A DNA stretch of 64,000 bases from Alitta virens (taxonomy: Eukaryota; Annelida; Polychaeta; Phyllodocida; Nereididae), in NCBI GenBank assembly GCA_932294295.1, contig OW028573.1, forward strand, positions 67,743,829 to 67,807,828, read 5' to 3'. The first letter of the stretch is position 1. Each line of letters opens with the position of its first letter. The translations under genes and the position numbers were made by a program. Under the pieces are notes generated by a model, which worked only from the letters and a program-made list of their open reading frames with translations, was not told the DNA's origin and did no database searches. Positions 1-14,500 of the stretch are shown here, in pieces.

Positions 1-2077
1 TAAAATCATTGAGGACATCCTATATTAATAGATCCTGAAATGATGTTCTTGTCTACAGACAACGCCGTACGTAACCAGCGGTAGAACCTCCAGTAATATT
101 GCTCAAAATTCTGAGACAAGATCTTAGACTTCCCTTGGTCCTGTTAATTATGCATTTTAATAGGATGAGCCAGATCAGATAAACTGTGGACATCGTCTAA
201 TAAATAATTATGGCAACGACCATGCTGCCCTGCCTCCATGACATGATGGCCCCTAGTGGCAATAGGTGGAATTATGGCCATGGTCAGATTCCATAAAATC
301 GTGCAATTAATCACACAATATTCATTTGTGGTTTTCCTCATGAGAGCTGAATTAAAGTTGCATGCAAACTAATTGAAGCAATTTGATGCAAAGCAATTTT
401 CTTGTGTCTGCTTATGCAACCGCCAGTGGTTACACTTACTGGCAGGCTTTTTAGTTGTTTTGGCAAAAACCAATCACGCTGACCATACCCAGAAAACTTA
501 CTGGTATTTGTCAACAAGTCTTGCGTGATATATGTTGTTTGGTAAGCAAATATGTCTCACTGGCAAATTACCTTACTGACATTACAACGTTACAATCAGT
601 ATAGCCGATTCGTGATTTCAGAGTCGTTTTATGATAACTTGAGGTCAGAATGGATTCAAGCGAAACACTCACACATTTATGTACAAAATAAACTTGGAAT
701 TTTGAAAATCAGACGAAAACTGAAGGATCTGTGCAATAAAATGTATTACTAAGTGACGATATGCCTCGTTTTCGTATTCTGTAGTATTTGCCAGGTGACC
801 GTGATATTTGTCCGAGATATTTTTAATAAAATAAAATGGTGATACTAGTTTATTTGCCGTAAGCACCATTGGATGCCGCACCAGTGAAACTCCAGTATTT
901 ACTACTTTCCACAATCAACGGTATTGTCAAAAGCAAATCACATTGCAGTATTTTAGATCCGAGTCATGCACTTTCTTGCTGAATAATTATAACCCCTACA
1001 TCACTGAAAGGAAGAGAAACTCTAAACATCCTTGTATAAATAAATTCTGTACCGATTTATTGCCTTAAGAATACAAGATACCCAAAACTTAATTTGGGTC
1101 CTATGAATGTCAAATATGTTAAACTCAAAGAAGCAATGGTGCTTGATGAGATGGATGCTTGAATGATGGAATGGGTTTCAAATATATCATTTAATGACAT
1201 TTATCTTTTAAAATATAATAATGCCATCTGAAACATCGTTGTTGTGTAATTGTACGAGCTACAAATGGTGTTGCCTACTTAGTATTTACTCATTAGTTAA
1301 TTGTCTGAACATACAATGGATTTTGCTATGAAACACTGTCGTTTGCAATAGATTGCAGTATATATCACACATTGTTAGGCACATAATCTATATGAACGCT
1401 ATTGCAAGTATGGCAGTGAAATAGCCTATAATAAAATGTGCTGGAAAAATGAAATGAGAGTGCTCACACATAAATAGGTGTCTGTAGAACAAAATTATCA
1501 TAAAAGCTATTTATATCTAATACAAAATAGCATGTACAGTCTGCATGTTGCGCAATTGTCAGTGCAGATGTCCAGCGTGTATATAGAAAATACCGTTTAT
1601 AAGAAGTTAGCACAGATGTATTCAAAGGTGCCAGTCAAAGCTGGGCAAAGAATATAATGCAAACCCTTATTGTCAAAGTTAGCAAAGTCGATGCAAGTTA
1701 CTATTTTCCAGGCTTGCAGCAGTCTTACACAAGGCAGGGGCATCAGCCGCATCAGCCGCATCACCATTCTCTCAAACAATATCTAACCGAAGTTCCTTTT
1801 CACTGGAGCCTTGAAAGACACTTAATATTTTAATCTGGTCCAAAATAACGCGAAAATGTCCTGTTTCCATGTTTGGAAGTAACTAATAAGATGCCAGAGG
1901 TAAATACCAGGTCATTAAAATTTCATTCGCATCCCTGCTTTGCTTGTCACTTGCATGATCCAACAGTCAATGGAAGATCATTTGAAGTCTATTCCGCTTC
2001 AGTACATACCGACTCAAGAAGTATCCACGCCAGTCCAACAATCACATTAACATTAATGCTTAGCCTTAATAGAAATG
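1..2077. other. 3' flank of the NETO-like gene
   Basis: No coding exon is recognisable. The part nearest 2078 is presumably 3' UTR; several AATAAA complements occur, so its extent is open. Frames of 60-80 codons here show no domain or splice support. Confidence 0.4.
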
Positions 2078-2508
2078 TTAAACAGTAACAGAATAAGGGT
2101 CTTCATTGTCGGAAGATGTCACCATCTGGTAACTCGCAGGGTGACTTCTACCAACGTATCTCACCCCTCCTGGGGTGGAGGGTGACGATCTTGTTGATTG
2201 AAGATTTAAAGATTTCACAGGTGAAGGAGATGTATAAACTTGGCTGTGTGGCATGGGGATGGGGGACACCACATTTACACTGTAAGAAGGCAAAGGAGTA
2301 GTCTTGTAGGGGGATCCATTAATTTGGTTATTTTTCCTATGGTGAACAGGACTTGGCAACGTCCTGCGAGCCAGATCCATCTGTTCTCTCTCTTGCTCTT
2401 TAGTTTTCGCCAGACGGCGCTTGCAGTACACCACCACCACCACGATTGCTGCAACCAACAACAGGGGGACTCCTACGCCAGCCCCGATGAGTAAAAACTT
2501 GATGAGGC
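2078..2508 (-). CDS. NETO-like last exon: transmembrane helix and cytoplasmic tail
   Basis: The acceptor is TTCTCTTTCAG just above 2508. After completing the LDLa cysteine, the exon encodes a hydrophobic segment of about 25 residues (from FLLIGAG to VVVVVYC) followed by the stop-transfer cluster KRRLAKTK. The tail of about 100 residues is rich in Pro and Ser and ends DPYSVTV before TAA. The final S-V-T-V fits a class I PDZ-domain ligand. The tail is much shorter than in vertebrate NETO1/2. Confidence 0.87.
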
Positions 2509-5500
2509 CTGAAAGAGAAGCAGAGGTGTGATAAAAGTGTAGAGGTGTGATGAACTTGCCAATGATAAACTAAGAAAGGTGTGGTATAATCAGGCAGATA
2601 TAAATGACATTATGACACATTAAGTCAGAAAAATGCCACCACGTTACCCCAGACTTGGATAACATGGGTCATATCATTGGTGATCAGACATACAGACATT
2701 AGGCCCCATATCATTGGCTATTATTTTATGAAATAGAAGTCAAGATCTTTGTAGAACCTTTGGTTCAAGTCAAGGTCAAAGTTAAACCAGGAACTCCTTA
2801 AAGATTCTGCCAGATTGTCTAAAAGGTTGAGGAGTGGCAGATCAATAAGTAAGTCGTGTAGGAGGGCAAATGTTGTGCCAATGAAAGGGATTTCTGTGTG
2901 GAGAGTGGTGAAAAATTTATGATTGGGGTAGTTTGCGTAATGGTGCGTCATTACAAGGACTTGCCAGGGGAGTAAGGCTTCGCTTTTCACCATTAATGGT
3001 CTGGATGGACACACTTGCAAGGACTGCTGGTCCTTCTTTGCTTTTAATGTAATGATGGGTAAGCTTAGATACATAAAGTTAGCTACTAGGGGAAGGACAG
3101 TACTCTTACAACAGATCTTATTATATCACTGAAGCCAATGTTTAATGTGTACTGCACCATATGATGCTGAATTCATGTCTTCAAACACAATGTGCCCTCT
3201 AGTCTACCAGCTCAGTTCAAAGTTAGGTTACACTAGATTCCTAAGCAGTCAGTGCGTCATCCAACATCTTTTAAAACAACAAGGTTTTCAAAAGGCTTTT
3301 CACAGAATGCCTGACAAATGTGACCTGGGAGATCATGGTCGCCCATCTTTCCCCTCAGAGGTCACATTCCAGACCAATTATGAGTACAAAATGAGCAAGG
3401 ACAAGTGCAAGGTCAACCGTTACTACCTAACAAGTGACTCCTGAGAAAAACTTTCAAAACATTAGAACATGCATCATCCATTTAAAACTATTGCCTGAGG
3501 CATACGTGCAGTGTATGATGAATGGGACACTAAAACAAAAAAGTATCTTTAGCTTCTGAAAGGCGCATTACTACAGTGTTCTGGGAATCATGCTGAAGGT
3601 GCGGAAATGACAGGTTGTCATTTATTCTACTGAATAACCTATATCAATGCAATTACAAATATTGATCATTTGATAAATAATTTAATAAATAAACAAAATT
3701 TGCCGTCATCCCTGCAAAATTAGCGTTATTAATAATGCTGCAAAACTATGCATTCAACACAAATGAACCGCTGCGTAAGAAATCTGGGAATCATTGCAAT
3801 TTGATTTAAAAAAAAAGAAAGATAAGAAAGAAATGTGTGTACAGACAACATCACCTTATGGCATTCACAGCGAGAGAAAGACAATATTTGGGTGTCTTAT
3901 TATGAAGATGCTGGTTATCCAGCTTAATACCTAGGTCATTATACAGTCCGGACACTGTTAACAAGTCAGATTGCATATATGGGTAGTTTAATTTAAAACG
4001 GCATGTCAAATTAAACCTAGACAGAAATTAAAATGCTACCTGTCACTAAAGGGAACTGTCTGGCTATAGCTGGTTACTCAGATAAATGTCTTGCATTTAC
4101 CAAGATTTTTTATTTTTTCAGTGGTGGCAGGTGTAAGCCTACTATAAGCTAGGTGTAGACAGAAACAGCTGGCCAGTTATAGCTACAGCCAGGAATAGGT
4201 TGCTACAGTTGACCATATTCTGTGAAACTAACTGTAATTGTCATTCATATGAGGCTTCAATCACCTACACAGTAAGAGTCTTCCATGGTGTGGACTGCAA
4301 AAATTATCATCTCATCGTTATATCTGCTCTCACAGCTGATGGTTTAGGTTACCTCTTTGTCTAGGATCACAGATACAACACAATACAAAACTACTGTTTT
4401 CAAATTGCTTGGACAATAATATGCATAACAAAATCGCCAACAAATGTCACGATAAAACATTGTCGATTGTGCAATAACATTATAAAACGATATGAAATCT
4501 ATAAAAAAGTACAAACTATAATAAATACATCTTCACAATGTCTTTAACTAACTTGATAGGCAAGATGCTCTAATGGTGACCAATTCGTGGAAGCTTCCAT
4601 CTGCACAAGGAATTGCCAAGAAAAGAAAATTGAAATGAAATAGGATTTTGCAACCAAGTCTGCGGTGTTATACGTCTAGCACCTTTGGTCATGACTGTAA
4701 TCGTTAAGGTGTCAGTGCTAAGTAACATGATGAGGCATTTGTGATGGTGTCAGGTAGGTGGTCAGGAGTGGTATTTGAAGTAACTAAACAATATATGCAT
4801 GGTTTTTTAAAAGGGATGAGCAAGGTAGTTGAACATCAATTTCATAGATTGAGTATAACATTAAAATCAACATAAGAAAAGCAACTTTCCAAGACATTAT
4901 CCACGATGCACATTACATGAAAATGTAGTTGGTGTAAGAGTATCACCCACAAGCTACATTTTGATGATGCAGTACACAGTTAATATAATAAGTACTAGAT
5001 ACTACATACTACACATAGTAACGTTGCAAAATATGAGAGCAAAATATGATGACGTACATCCGCTTTCATCGCTATGGTCGTACGCTCCGCAGTTTGGGAT
5101 TCCATTGCAAACGAGGGACTTGTCGATGCAGTAACGAGGAAGTGGATTACACAGAAGACCAGCCGTGTCAATGCAGTATTCCCCTCCTTCACAATGAAAC
5201 TGTTTGCAAGGCTCCTCTGTAACAAAACACCACAAAAAAGTCACACAATATACTTCCAAATTTGCTGAGTATCACCACTCTTCGGTGTCACCAACGAGTG
5301 ACACCAGACAAAAACCTTTGGAAAGACTTAGAGCATTGTGTACAAAGAGAGGAGGCCATCATAAGCTCAATCAGGAACAAGCTTACCAAGCAAAGATCCC
5401 TGCTTCCACGCAGCCCAGAGTATGTGTACAGAAAGTACGTTACAGAAGCACTGGTACTTGCAAACAACTTCATCAACGTATTTCAAGATTCACATGGGAG

Positions 5501-8500
5501 CTCCAAAATACTCCTAATATCTAGGTTCTTTAATTGATTCGAACCTGCTTTATTTCTCATCCATTATTTGACATTTGATCATGGCTTAGGAGACGGCCCT
5601 AGATAATATTTCATGTGACGGTCTTAAACTATTTATTTCATTTAACAGAGCACTGCAAATATTATTAGGTTTTAGTGACAAATGAAACATGTCAGATGTA
5701 GTTTTAATGTTTACCCATCTTCAAAAATATAATAATGTTGTTATCGTTATTTATTAAATGTCATGATTCAGTTAAATTATCATGTTGACATTTAAAGCTA
5801 TCCTGTGTTCAGATTGTGCATGATTATATCATTCGGTCTGCTTACCATAATAATTTCCAGTGTCGACATCAAAGTGGACTTTGGGCAGTTTTACAGATGT
5901 CCAGGCCAGATGGAATCCTTGGCTAGCATACTCGTTGTCAACTGATATAAATCTGTGGAAAATAACTTATCAGTGTTATAAGTAGTATACATTAAAAAAA
6001 ATCTGCCTCTAGTTGCTTTTTAAAATGTCAAACAACATTATAAGTAACGACAAAAAAGAGACAAAACACTTTATAAAGTGGCGACTAGCGTCCAGTAATA
6101 ATGACACCTTTCAAATATAATATAAATTTTCCTTCATTACTTAAAAGACTAATGGTCAATTACTTTATCAACAAGAAAAATGTTGGGTTATAACATTGAA
6201 GATGTCAACATAACTCACCTTACAACTACTCTGTGTGTCTTGCTCTTGAACTCAACCACTCCTCTTGTGTAGAAATAAAGCTGACCACAGATCTGTTTCT
6301 CTGGTGGTTGTTTATCACTGGCAAACCCATTATATATGGAAACATAGGTCTCCTTACAATGCACTGAAAATAGATTTACAGGTAAAATTAGTATACCTTT
6401 TAAGCAGCAATCTGATGTTTTCAAAAGGTAAACCTTCATAGGTATATATCAACGCGATTAAGATATTGGGTTGAAAGGACTGCATAGATATTTTAATGGA
6501 TATTGGTTGGAGAAAGGTATACAGTAAACTGATCTTTGCAAGGCCACTCTATGTTAACTGCATCAAGATCAAAGAAAGCTCAATGACACAGTGATATCAA
6601 CCAACAAAAACAAAGTAAGCACACAGGCATCTAGCTAATGCCTGAGCTTTAGTATGGTGAACAAGGGATGCCCCTTAAGCCTGTGTAGGCCCTGTTGGTT
6701 TTAGTTGTGAATGGGCCCGGACTTCACTTGCTCTGATTTGCATTGCAAATTGGCTTGGGGTTGATCTTAACATACAACTACACATTGGTTGAAGCAGCTG
6801 ATTCAGCTAATTTGGATCAGAGCCACTTCTTACGAAGTCCTGGTGTTCCAGGGGACAATTAAGTCCGAATAAATTCTACCTTTTGCAAAAAAGAAAGGCA
6901 AAACAACAACACAACAGTTCAACGAATGAGAAAAAATTTAATCAAAAGCCTGGCTTAATCTGCATCTCTGTGTTGTTCGCATTGAAAGAAGACTCCTGGC
7001 TTTGAATGATCTCGTGCGTTTTGTGCAATCCTTTCCCGTTCCCTTTTTGCATCTCTTTACGTTTGTTCGGAACCCATTGTTTGGTCTTTCCTCTTCCATT
7101 TGGTCCATATTTATGCTCTTATTACACAGGGGAACCACAGCATCTGCCTGGACGACATTTGCATGGCATTCGGATTAGGTACGAGAGCAACCGGAAGTCA
7201 CTAAAAGGTCACTCGATGCAGACGTTTCAACAAAGAGAAAAGACGTTCCTCAAAATTTCAAGCGATTATCACAGTTCACCAGGCCAAAATTACAGATCCA
7301 AAATTATACCACAGAAAGGATAAGAACTCTCTTCAAAAGCATCACTCGACTGGAAAAATAGTGGCTAGAATGATAGGACAATATGTACTGCTAACTTTGA
7401 GAACAGTATTATGTGCATTTTCCAGTGCTTCTTTTAACTACTGCTGCTTCACATCCTGTATTATAACTCAACCGTTTTTCTTTTAGACTCCAAACTGCAG
7501 TGAATTGCTTTCAATGGGCCGTAACAGCCGTTCTTTAAAAACACCCTTGACCCGATGAATAGAGGAAGATTTGAGCAGTAATAGACCATTGTGCCAAGCA
7601 CTAGTGCACCTCTCCTTAAGCTGCCAGTAATTGACTGTTGCCATGGATACTGACAATTAGATTTCGTAAGGTAATCAACGCTTAGTTCTTCCTTTCATTT
7701 TTCCAAATCTTTCTCACGCGAACTATGCCATAAAGATTCCCAATGAAATTAACCAACCACTATTTTAACTTAAAGTTATATAATCATGGTTGCATAGAAA
7801 TTCTCGCCTTAATGCTACTAGCGTGGGGCAAACGCATTATAAGATGATGAAGCTTTGAATCCACATGAAGTTCATACTGTTAGTTTCATAAAATATGGCC
7901 GACTCTTGACAGCTGTAGCAACCTATTCCTGGTTGGAGCTGTAACTGACAAAAGCCAGCTGCTTCTTTCTACTCCTAAATAACAATTGGCTTATTAAAAA
8001 AAAAAACTATGGAATGTATCTGATATGGTTCATGTACTTTTAGATCCGGCTTTGAGTAGCCAGCTATAGCCAGACAGTGCCATTCAGTAACAGGTAGCAT
8101 CGTATGGCAGAAGTTGTCTAGCTTTGTCTAGGTTTAACTTGACAGGCCAATTTTAATGAAACTAACTGTATTTCCCAATTGGTGTGGATTGTCAATTGTT
8201 AAAGTTAGACACTGAGTATTCTAGTTCTGCTGCTTCTCGAGTTGTCCTTGTTGGTTCATCCTGCATGTGCTGGACTATTTCATATTTATGGCGTTCTCAT
8301 ATCTATATTACACCATTCATTGCTCGCCTAAGTTCGGTCTTATCATTATATGGCACATTGTGGCAGTGGATAGCGTAGAATCTACTGAAAATCTGCTGAC
8401 TATATCCACTTTATAGTAAATAGTGCTGTTTAGAAATTCTATAAATATGTTTCACAGCAAATGCCGTCCAGAAGACTCGTGTTTATTAAAGGTGCTGCAG

Positions 8501-11500
8501 TTTGGTGTTACTTAAAAGCCTCTTTGGCCTTTAGTGGGCAATTTATCTGTCAGCAAGAGAATTATATAAAAAGCCCAGCTTATTGTCCAAACCTTTGGGT
8601 TAATAAAGAGATTCAGATGCTGACCACGACTTTTTCCTTTGTCACACAATGTCATTTTATTTTAGTGCGCCCTTTTTGCCGTATAACAAAGTGGTGTGAT
8701 TTTCCTGCCTTGTCAGCACAACATGACTCTTTTTTTTTTCCACCAGGCTCCGCATCTCAGCGAGCTTCGCATAAGTGAGTACGATAATGTTCTCTGTGAG
8801 TGGAGCTGATGGGAAGCTGACACATAAGTGACCAAGTCAAGAAAAGTGCAAAACTGGTATTGTTACAGTGCTTTAAGAACGCAGTTATTTAAGAATATTC
8901 TTTACAAGTGTTAATTACTCATGATATATATCAGGCATTGTGTAATATATTTTACAACAATTAATTACCCTTGAAGCCCTTCATAATAAATTGTATTGTA
9001 TATTTAAAATAGTAGTACCTATTTCACTGTAGAGAGACGATAGATGTAGCTACACGTGAATGGGATATATATCCGGCATGGTTTTTGTGTTTACTTCGAG
9101 AATGTCACAGTCATGAGTCTTTTATTTACTGGCCAAGCAAGGCTTCAGCAGATGGTATCACATATTGTGGAGTGATGGAGTGACTGAACTTTGTCTAGGC
9201 TGCTAAAGGGTCAAACAACAACCGCACAACTAAATAATTGTATTCAAAACATTATTTCTGGTGACATGTTGCTGATAATATCACCAGCGAAATTTTCGGT
9301 AGACTGTCGAGGAACACATTATACAATTAGATTTGGGCTCAGAAGACATGAATTATTTTGAAAAAAGAAGACTCGATATGTCAGTGATGCCTTTCAAAAG
9401 TAGCTGTTACTTTTAATGTACAGCTAGCATGAACTGCATATGATGAATAGCAGAAAAAGTATGAAAAGGCATGTGCCATATAAAACTCTGAAAGTATGGA
9501 ATAAAATACAATGAACTTCTTCTTGCAGCACGCCAATCTGAAATTAAGATTATACGAACTTGTCAGTTTTTGTGTAAAACAAAAGTTGGTGGCTGGCGAC
9601 AGGGGCCAATTTGGCGAGCATGGTCAACACAGCCCATCAGAGTGCAATGCAAGTAGTGAGGCCCCAGCGTTGGCAGCTTGAAAAGCTTTCATGTCTCATG
9701 ATGACTAGAGGATGAGGACGGGGCGGCCGAGGATGGCAAGCTGCTGAGGATGGCTGTGTAAGGGTGTAGAGGACACAGACATCGATTGCTGATTCTTACG
9801 TAACGCTTCATCAGACCCGGATGCTCATAAGATGCTGCACCTTTGCCGTAATGAAACGACTCCAGCTAGCCAATAGTGGAAGCTGCCTCTTCATTACCAT
9901 CATTTGCTGCGGCAGCTCTCGGCAAAAGTGTGATGAAAGCTGAGTACAGGGCTTCTAATTTCAATTCCTCATCAGGCAATTGCATGCTCGTACAGAAGTA
10001 CCCACCCCTCCCCCCCCCCCCTCTCGTGTGCATTGCCATAAATATCACATCAACCCCCAGGGATAGGCGTTTGAACCAGACAACAATAAAAACACAAAGA
10101 CCTAATCAGGTGCAAAGAGGGACAGAAAGTTCATCCCATTGCTCTGATTATGTAAACATGAGAACGGGGCTACAACAAACTTTCTATAACCATGGCAGCG
10201 AAGGAATGAAACTCGAATAATTCTTATAAACCTACATTAACGACGTTGAAGTACGTGTACATAAAAATAAGTCATTATTAAAGATCGATGATGTTCAGAA
10301 AATTTCTCATGTAATGATGCAGAAATTTCCCGCAAATTTATTTTTATTTTTTTTATTAATATATTTTCACTGGGTTACATAATCTCCCAGGAGTTTTTCA
10401 TATGGCCCAGTATAAAAACATGTAAAAACAAGTAAATAGAAAATGCATGTTAAACATTGGCAGTGTTGGCCCTTAAGAAAGACCTAAGGTCACATTTGAA
10501 ACGTTCAGTGGTGGTGGCATTGTGAACTTCTTCAGGTATTCCATATGACATTTATCAATGCACTTTCATTAAACGTTACAGCCGATTTCACAGATTTGGA
10601 AGCTAAACTCGAGAGGACATCTTGTGAATCCAGGACTCCCATTTGACCAAGCAGTCCCTCAACCAGTGAGAGTTCTAGACGCAGAGGGTCGTTGGCTTTG
10701 ACAACTCAGCCACTATAAGGCCTAGAGAGACAACTGATGGCTTACTTTGCTCCTTACCTCAAATCAGATCGACCTATCCTATCATCGCAGACGTTAGTGC
10801 ATTCTTTACTGCTGTTCAGAAAGAAATTTGTTTATCTGACGGCAGGCTTTATGACGCACAGTGTTCGTTTGTGACGTCCCCCTGGTGCAATATGTAGGGG
10901 CGCAACTGATATTGTGTCTGCATGGTCCATGGTACAGACTGTAATTACCAAGTCTTGACTTCTCATGTAAACCTACACAACTTGCCAACCTTAACAGCAT
11001 GCCAGATATCCGTATATAATGCTTGAAATAACTTTTCAACGTACCTGACTGTCCAAGATCAAGCTCTATGAAGTTAAGGATGATCTTCATATCGTGTTCC
11101 ACCCTAATCATCCAGGTGCACTCCACCACCCCAGGGTAAGGGTCAGGCCATCCAGGGGATGTAATCGAACCCCCTACCCCTGTTATGAAGTCAGATCCAC
11201 AGACATCCGGCGACTCTGGGAATGGCAGCCATCCTGAAATAGCAAAAGACATTAGAGCCATGAGCATACAATGACTTCAAAGGAACTACGATGTAAGCCT
11301 CATCCCAAATGCTCGCTCAGATATACGCCCCTCTCTGTGAAATCAATGTTCATGGACTGGAATTTGCCATGTAAAGCGAAGCTGGAAACATGTCTGTAAA
11401 TGTAGCCTTTTAAAAAGCATGGCTTTGTCGCAAAAACATTAAAAAAAGTCAAATCGAACAGCAACATATGAGTACTAGATGCATGGCTGCTGTAAACTTA

Positions 11501-14500
11501 TGTTCAGACCATTTCACCACAAGAGAAATGTCACTGTATTTAAGGTATTAAAACTTGTGTCAGTGCAGTGCGTGTGTTCTAAAACTAAACCACGCAATCA
11601 GTCAGTGACCCACGACTTTGCAGTTCGCATTCAAACTGCTACAAAGGGAAACGACACGTAGAACTGTCAGTGAAATGTACCGCACAAGGTGCAAGAACCC
11701 CTCCCTACATATACTACACACAAGCCCATTTTTGTGACACAGCAGGGCCCACCTATTGACCCATCACGTGCGAATTAGACAACAGACAGATATATATTGC
11801 CAGAGGGTCTCAGATTAGTCCAATGCATCAAAGCAGGTTGGCACTGACAATTCAGCCCGAACACTTCTTTCTATTTAATCAAATGAAATTGCTGGCATTG
11901 CCATGCCATTTGTGGAAATTAGGTTTGTGTATATTGTTCCTCCTAGCACTAGACAACGGTATGAATGAATCAGACAATAAGGTATACTACCTATCCATTA
12001 GACAATGCTACGATAATGAGACAATAAGGTAGGCTACCAAACCAATCCGCTAGTTTCCTCCATTGAGCAAAGTTACATCTGGCAAATTCATTTTCCTTCC
12101 CTTTGATTATTTTTCGCCATTTTATCTGTTCGAATAACAGCAATAAAACTAATTCCAACTGGTAGAATCTATAATGACAACAATTTGGCTTTGGATGTTT
12201 TTACTTATAACGGTTTTTGACGTCTGCATCAAATATAATTCTCGAGGGCTTCTACTGTTAACTGGTGAACATGCAAAGATTCTAGGAATTGAAGTGCTTT
12301 TCAAACTGTAAACAATCACATCAACTCTGCACAATCGTATTTGCGACAGAGAATATTGCCTAAACTTCACCACGTCCTCTTATATAGGGGAGAGGGGAAC
12401 AATGAGACATGGGGAACAGTGAGACACGGGGAACAGTGAGGCACGGGGAACAGTGAGACATGGGGAACAGTGAGTCAAACCCCCTAGTTTAAACACAGTG
12501 AAGGTCATAACATTGCCCTGTAGGGACTTATGCCAACACTACATAACCACCACTATGTTCCATTACCTGCAAGAGTTAAACGCACAAGGTGTCTGAAATT
12601 TCGCTTTTTGGGTTTTACACCAGGTAAAGTAATTTTTTATGCATATCGTGAGTTTGCAATCTTATGCTCCAGTATTTGGAGATAATGGAGATCATCTAAT
12701 AGTATACAAAACCTTGGACAGTGGTATTTTATTAATAAACAATGCTGTAGCCATTTGGACATCATAAGTGCACAAGTTCATATTAAAATGTGAATGCCAC
12801 TGAGTGGGGCAGGGTGAGACAGTCAATTCAATGTAACTCTTCATAAGGGAAATGACAGATGGATGTCAGTTGCATGACGGGTTGAATTGGTGGTGCCTTG
12901 TACCCAGTGTCAAAGCCAGACCAAGCGAATGACCCCTGTATATATGCGAAACATCTTGTGGACTTTAAGGCTATCCATCTCATCATCACAACTTCCTCTG
13001 AATGCTGGTAAAATAACCTGCTAAGCTTCAGACCAGTAGCAAAATGAACTTGCTACCTAAAATAAGGGTATTCAGAGACATTTTGCATTTTTGTTGAACT
13101 ACCATACCATATCTCACTCTGCCCCTTAGCTTGTCCCACAGCACCCCACCATTTGGGAACAATAAGACAAATGACTTGGATTGACATTTTGTTGAATAAC
13201 TCTTTTTTACACAAGGTAGGAACCTGAAACTGCTGGAAAGTATGCACAACTACATAAGGTACATCGGGGTGGGCAGCCAGTTATGCCCTGATTTTAGGAT
13301 TTTTGTCATGATTGAAATCGAAAAAAAAGTGTCTCATTGTTCCCCCCTCTCCCCTACATATACATGTAGGACTCCTCTCCGTGATGCTTCGTGACTGCAG
13401 TACACTGTATGTCTATAATCGCATCAAGCATCAAAAAACCCAATTTCTGACGCTGCTCAGTTTTCTGTCCAAAACATTGTCTGTGAATTTTTGTCTGGCA
13501 CAACTTCATTAAAATTGGACATCCTCGGGCGATAAGAGAGCGAAGGAAACAAGAAGTAAATTAATCCCAAAAAGTTTCTTTGTTTCTTTTCTTTCTTTGA
13601 TTTGTTGCACGATCTGATAAGTAAAACAGTGGAGAGGACTAATACATTTCATAAGGCCACAGAAATAGGTTTTGGATCTGCATTTACAGTGCCTAGCACA
13701 GCCGTGGACCTAGATTGCCTAACAGAGGAAGTGTGAATGTCATAGTTGCATTTTAGGTGTTAAAAAATGAAATAATCGTACTAATGAATTTAACGATATG
13801 CAGAGGTCACAAAAGACCTATATGTTTACTATATCCAACAACAGGAGATAAAAAGGTATCATCCAATAATCATTAATCTTATGGAAAACATAATTATATG
13901 GAAACTCGTTTACGCTGTAGTCTTTGCGGACCACCAGATAGGCTGTATGTACAGTGCAGCAACGTAAAATTCCAAGAAAGAATTGCGTGCACATCAGCCA
14001 TAAAAACACATATGTTGCTGCCTCTCACATAATTGTCATCAAACTTAACTTTTAAATACTCTGCCGCCATCTTTACAGTCCGAATTAAACAACATATTAC
14101 ACTGTATTTAAGCTCTTTATTTTGTACTATGTAATGAAGGCCTGCCATTTGCTGACTTTTCTTAGTATCCACTAGTCCTGACTGAACCTGATATGGAAGT
14201 TCATAAGTATAAGTTACTAAATGAGAGCTCAACAACAATGGTAACTGTATCAACAACTATCAAATGATCAGAAGATAATATTAATCAAAATCTCACTTTC
14301 ATCGATGAATTCGAATTTGCCTTTGAAGCCCCTGTGCTCAGCAGGTTTGTAGTCAGACTTGAAGACCAATTCAACTGTTTGATGAATGGATATCATGGGT
14401 TCAGGAGCCTTGTCCCCACACAGCCTGGTTTCGAAATGCTTAGTATTCTCGCTGTCTATTGTGAAGATGTCTATGTAATCGTAAAGGCACCTGTTACAGA

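Larger units (their letters stand above)
6364..11044 (-). other. Largest confirmed intron of the NETO-like gene
   Basis: Carries MITE family 1 copy 2, the remnant of fold-back family 2 copy 1 and a short poly(C) run near 10010-10021. No further CUB or LDLa exon seen. Confidence 0.75.
11234..14296 (-). other. Intron between CUB1 and CUB2
   Basis: About a third of it is the 968-bp inverted-repeat element. The rest shows nothing recognisable. Confidence 0.75.

Noticed and set aside
2116..2494. Plus-strand frames opposite the NETO-like last exon
   Set aside because: Shadows of the coding exon on the other strand.
5204..5524. 106-codon plus-strand frame starting within the LDLa exon
   Set aside because: It begins opposite a real exon and overlaps the better 5262-5537 frame. 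No splice or domain support.
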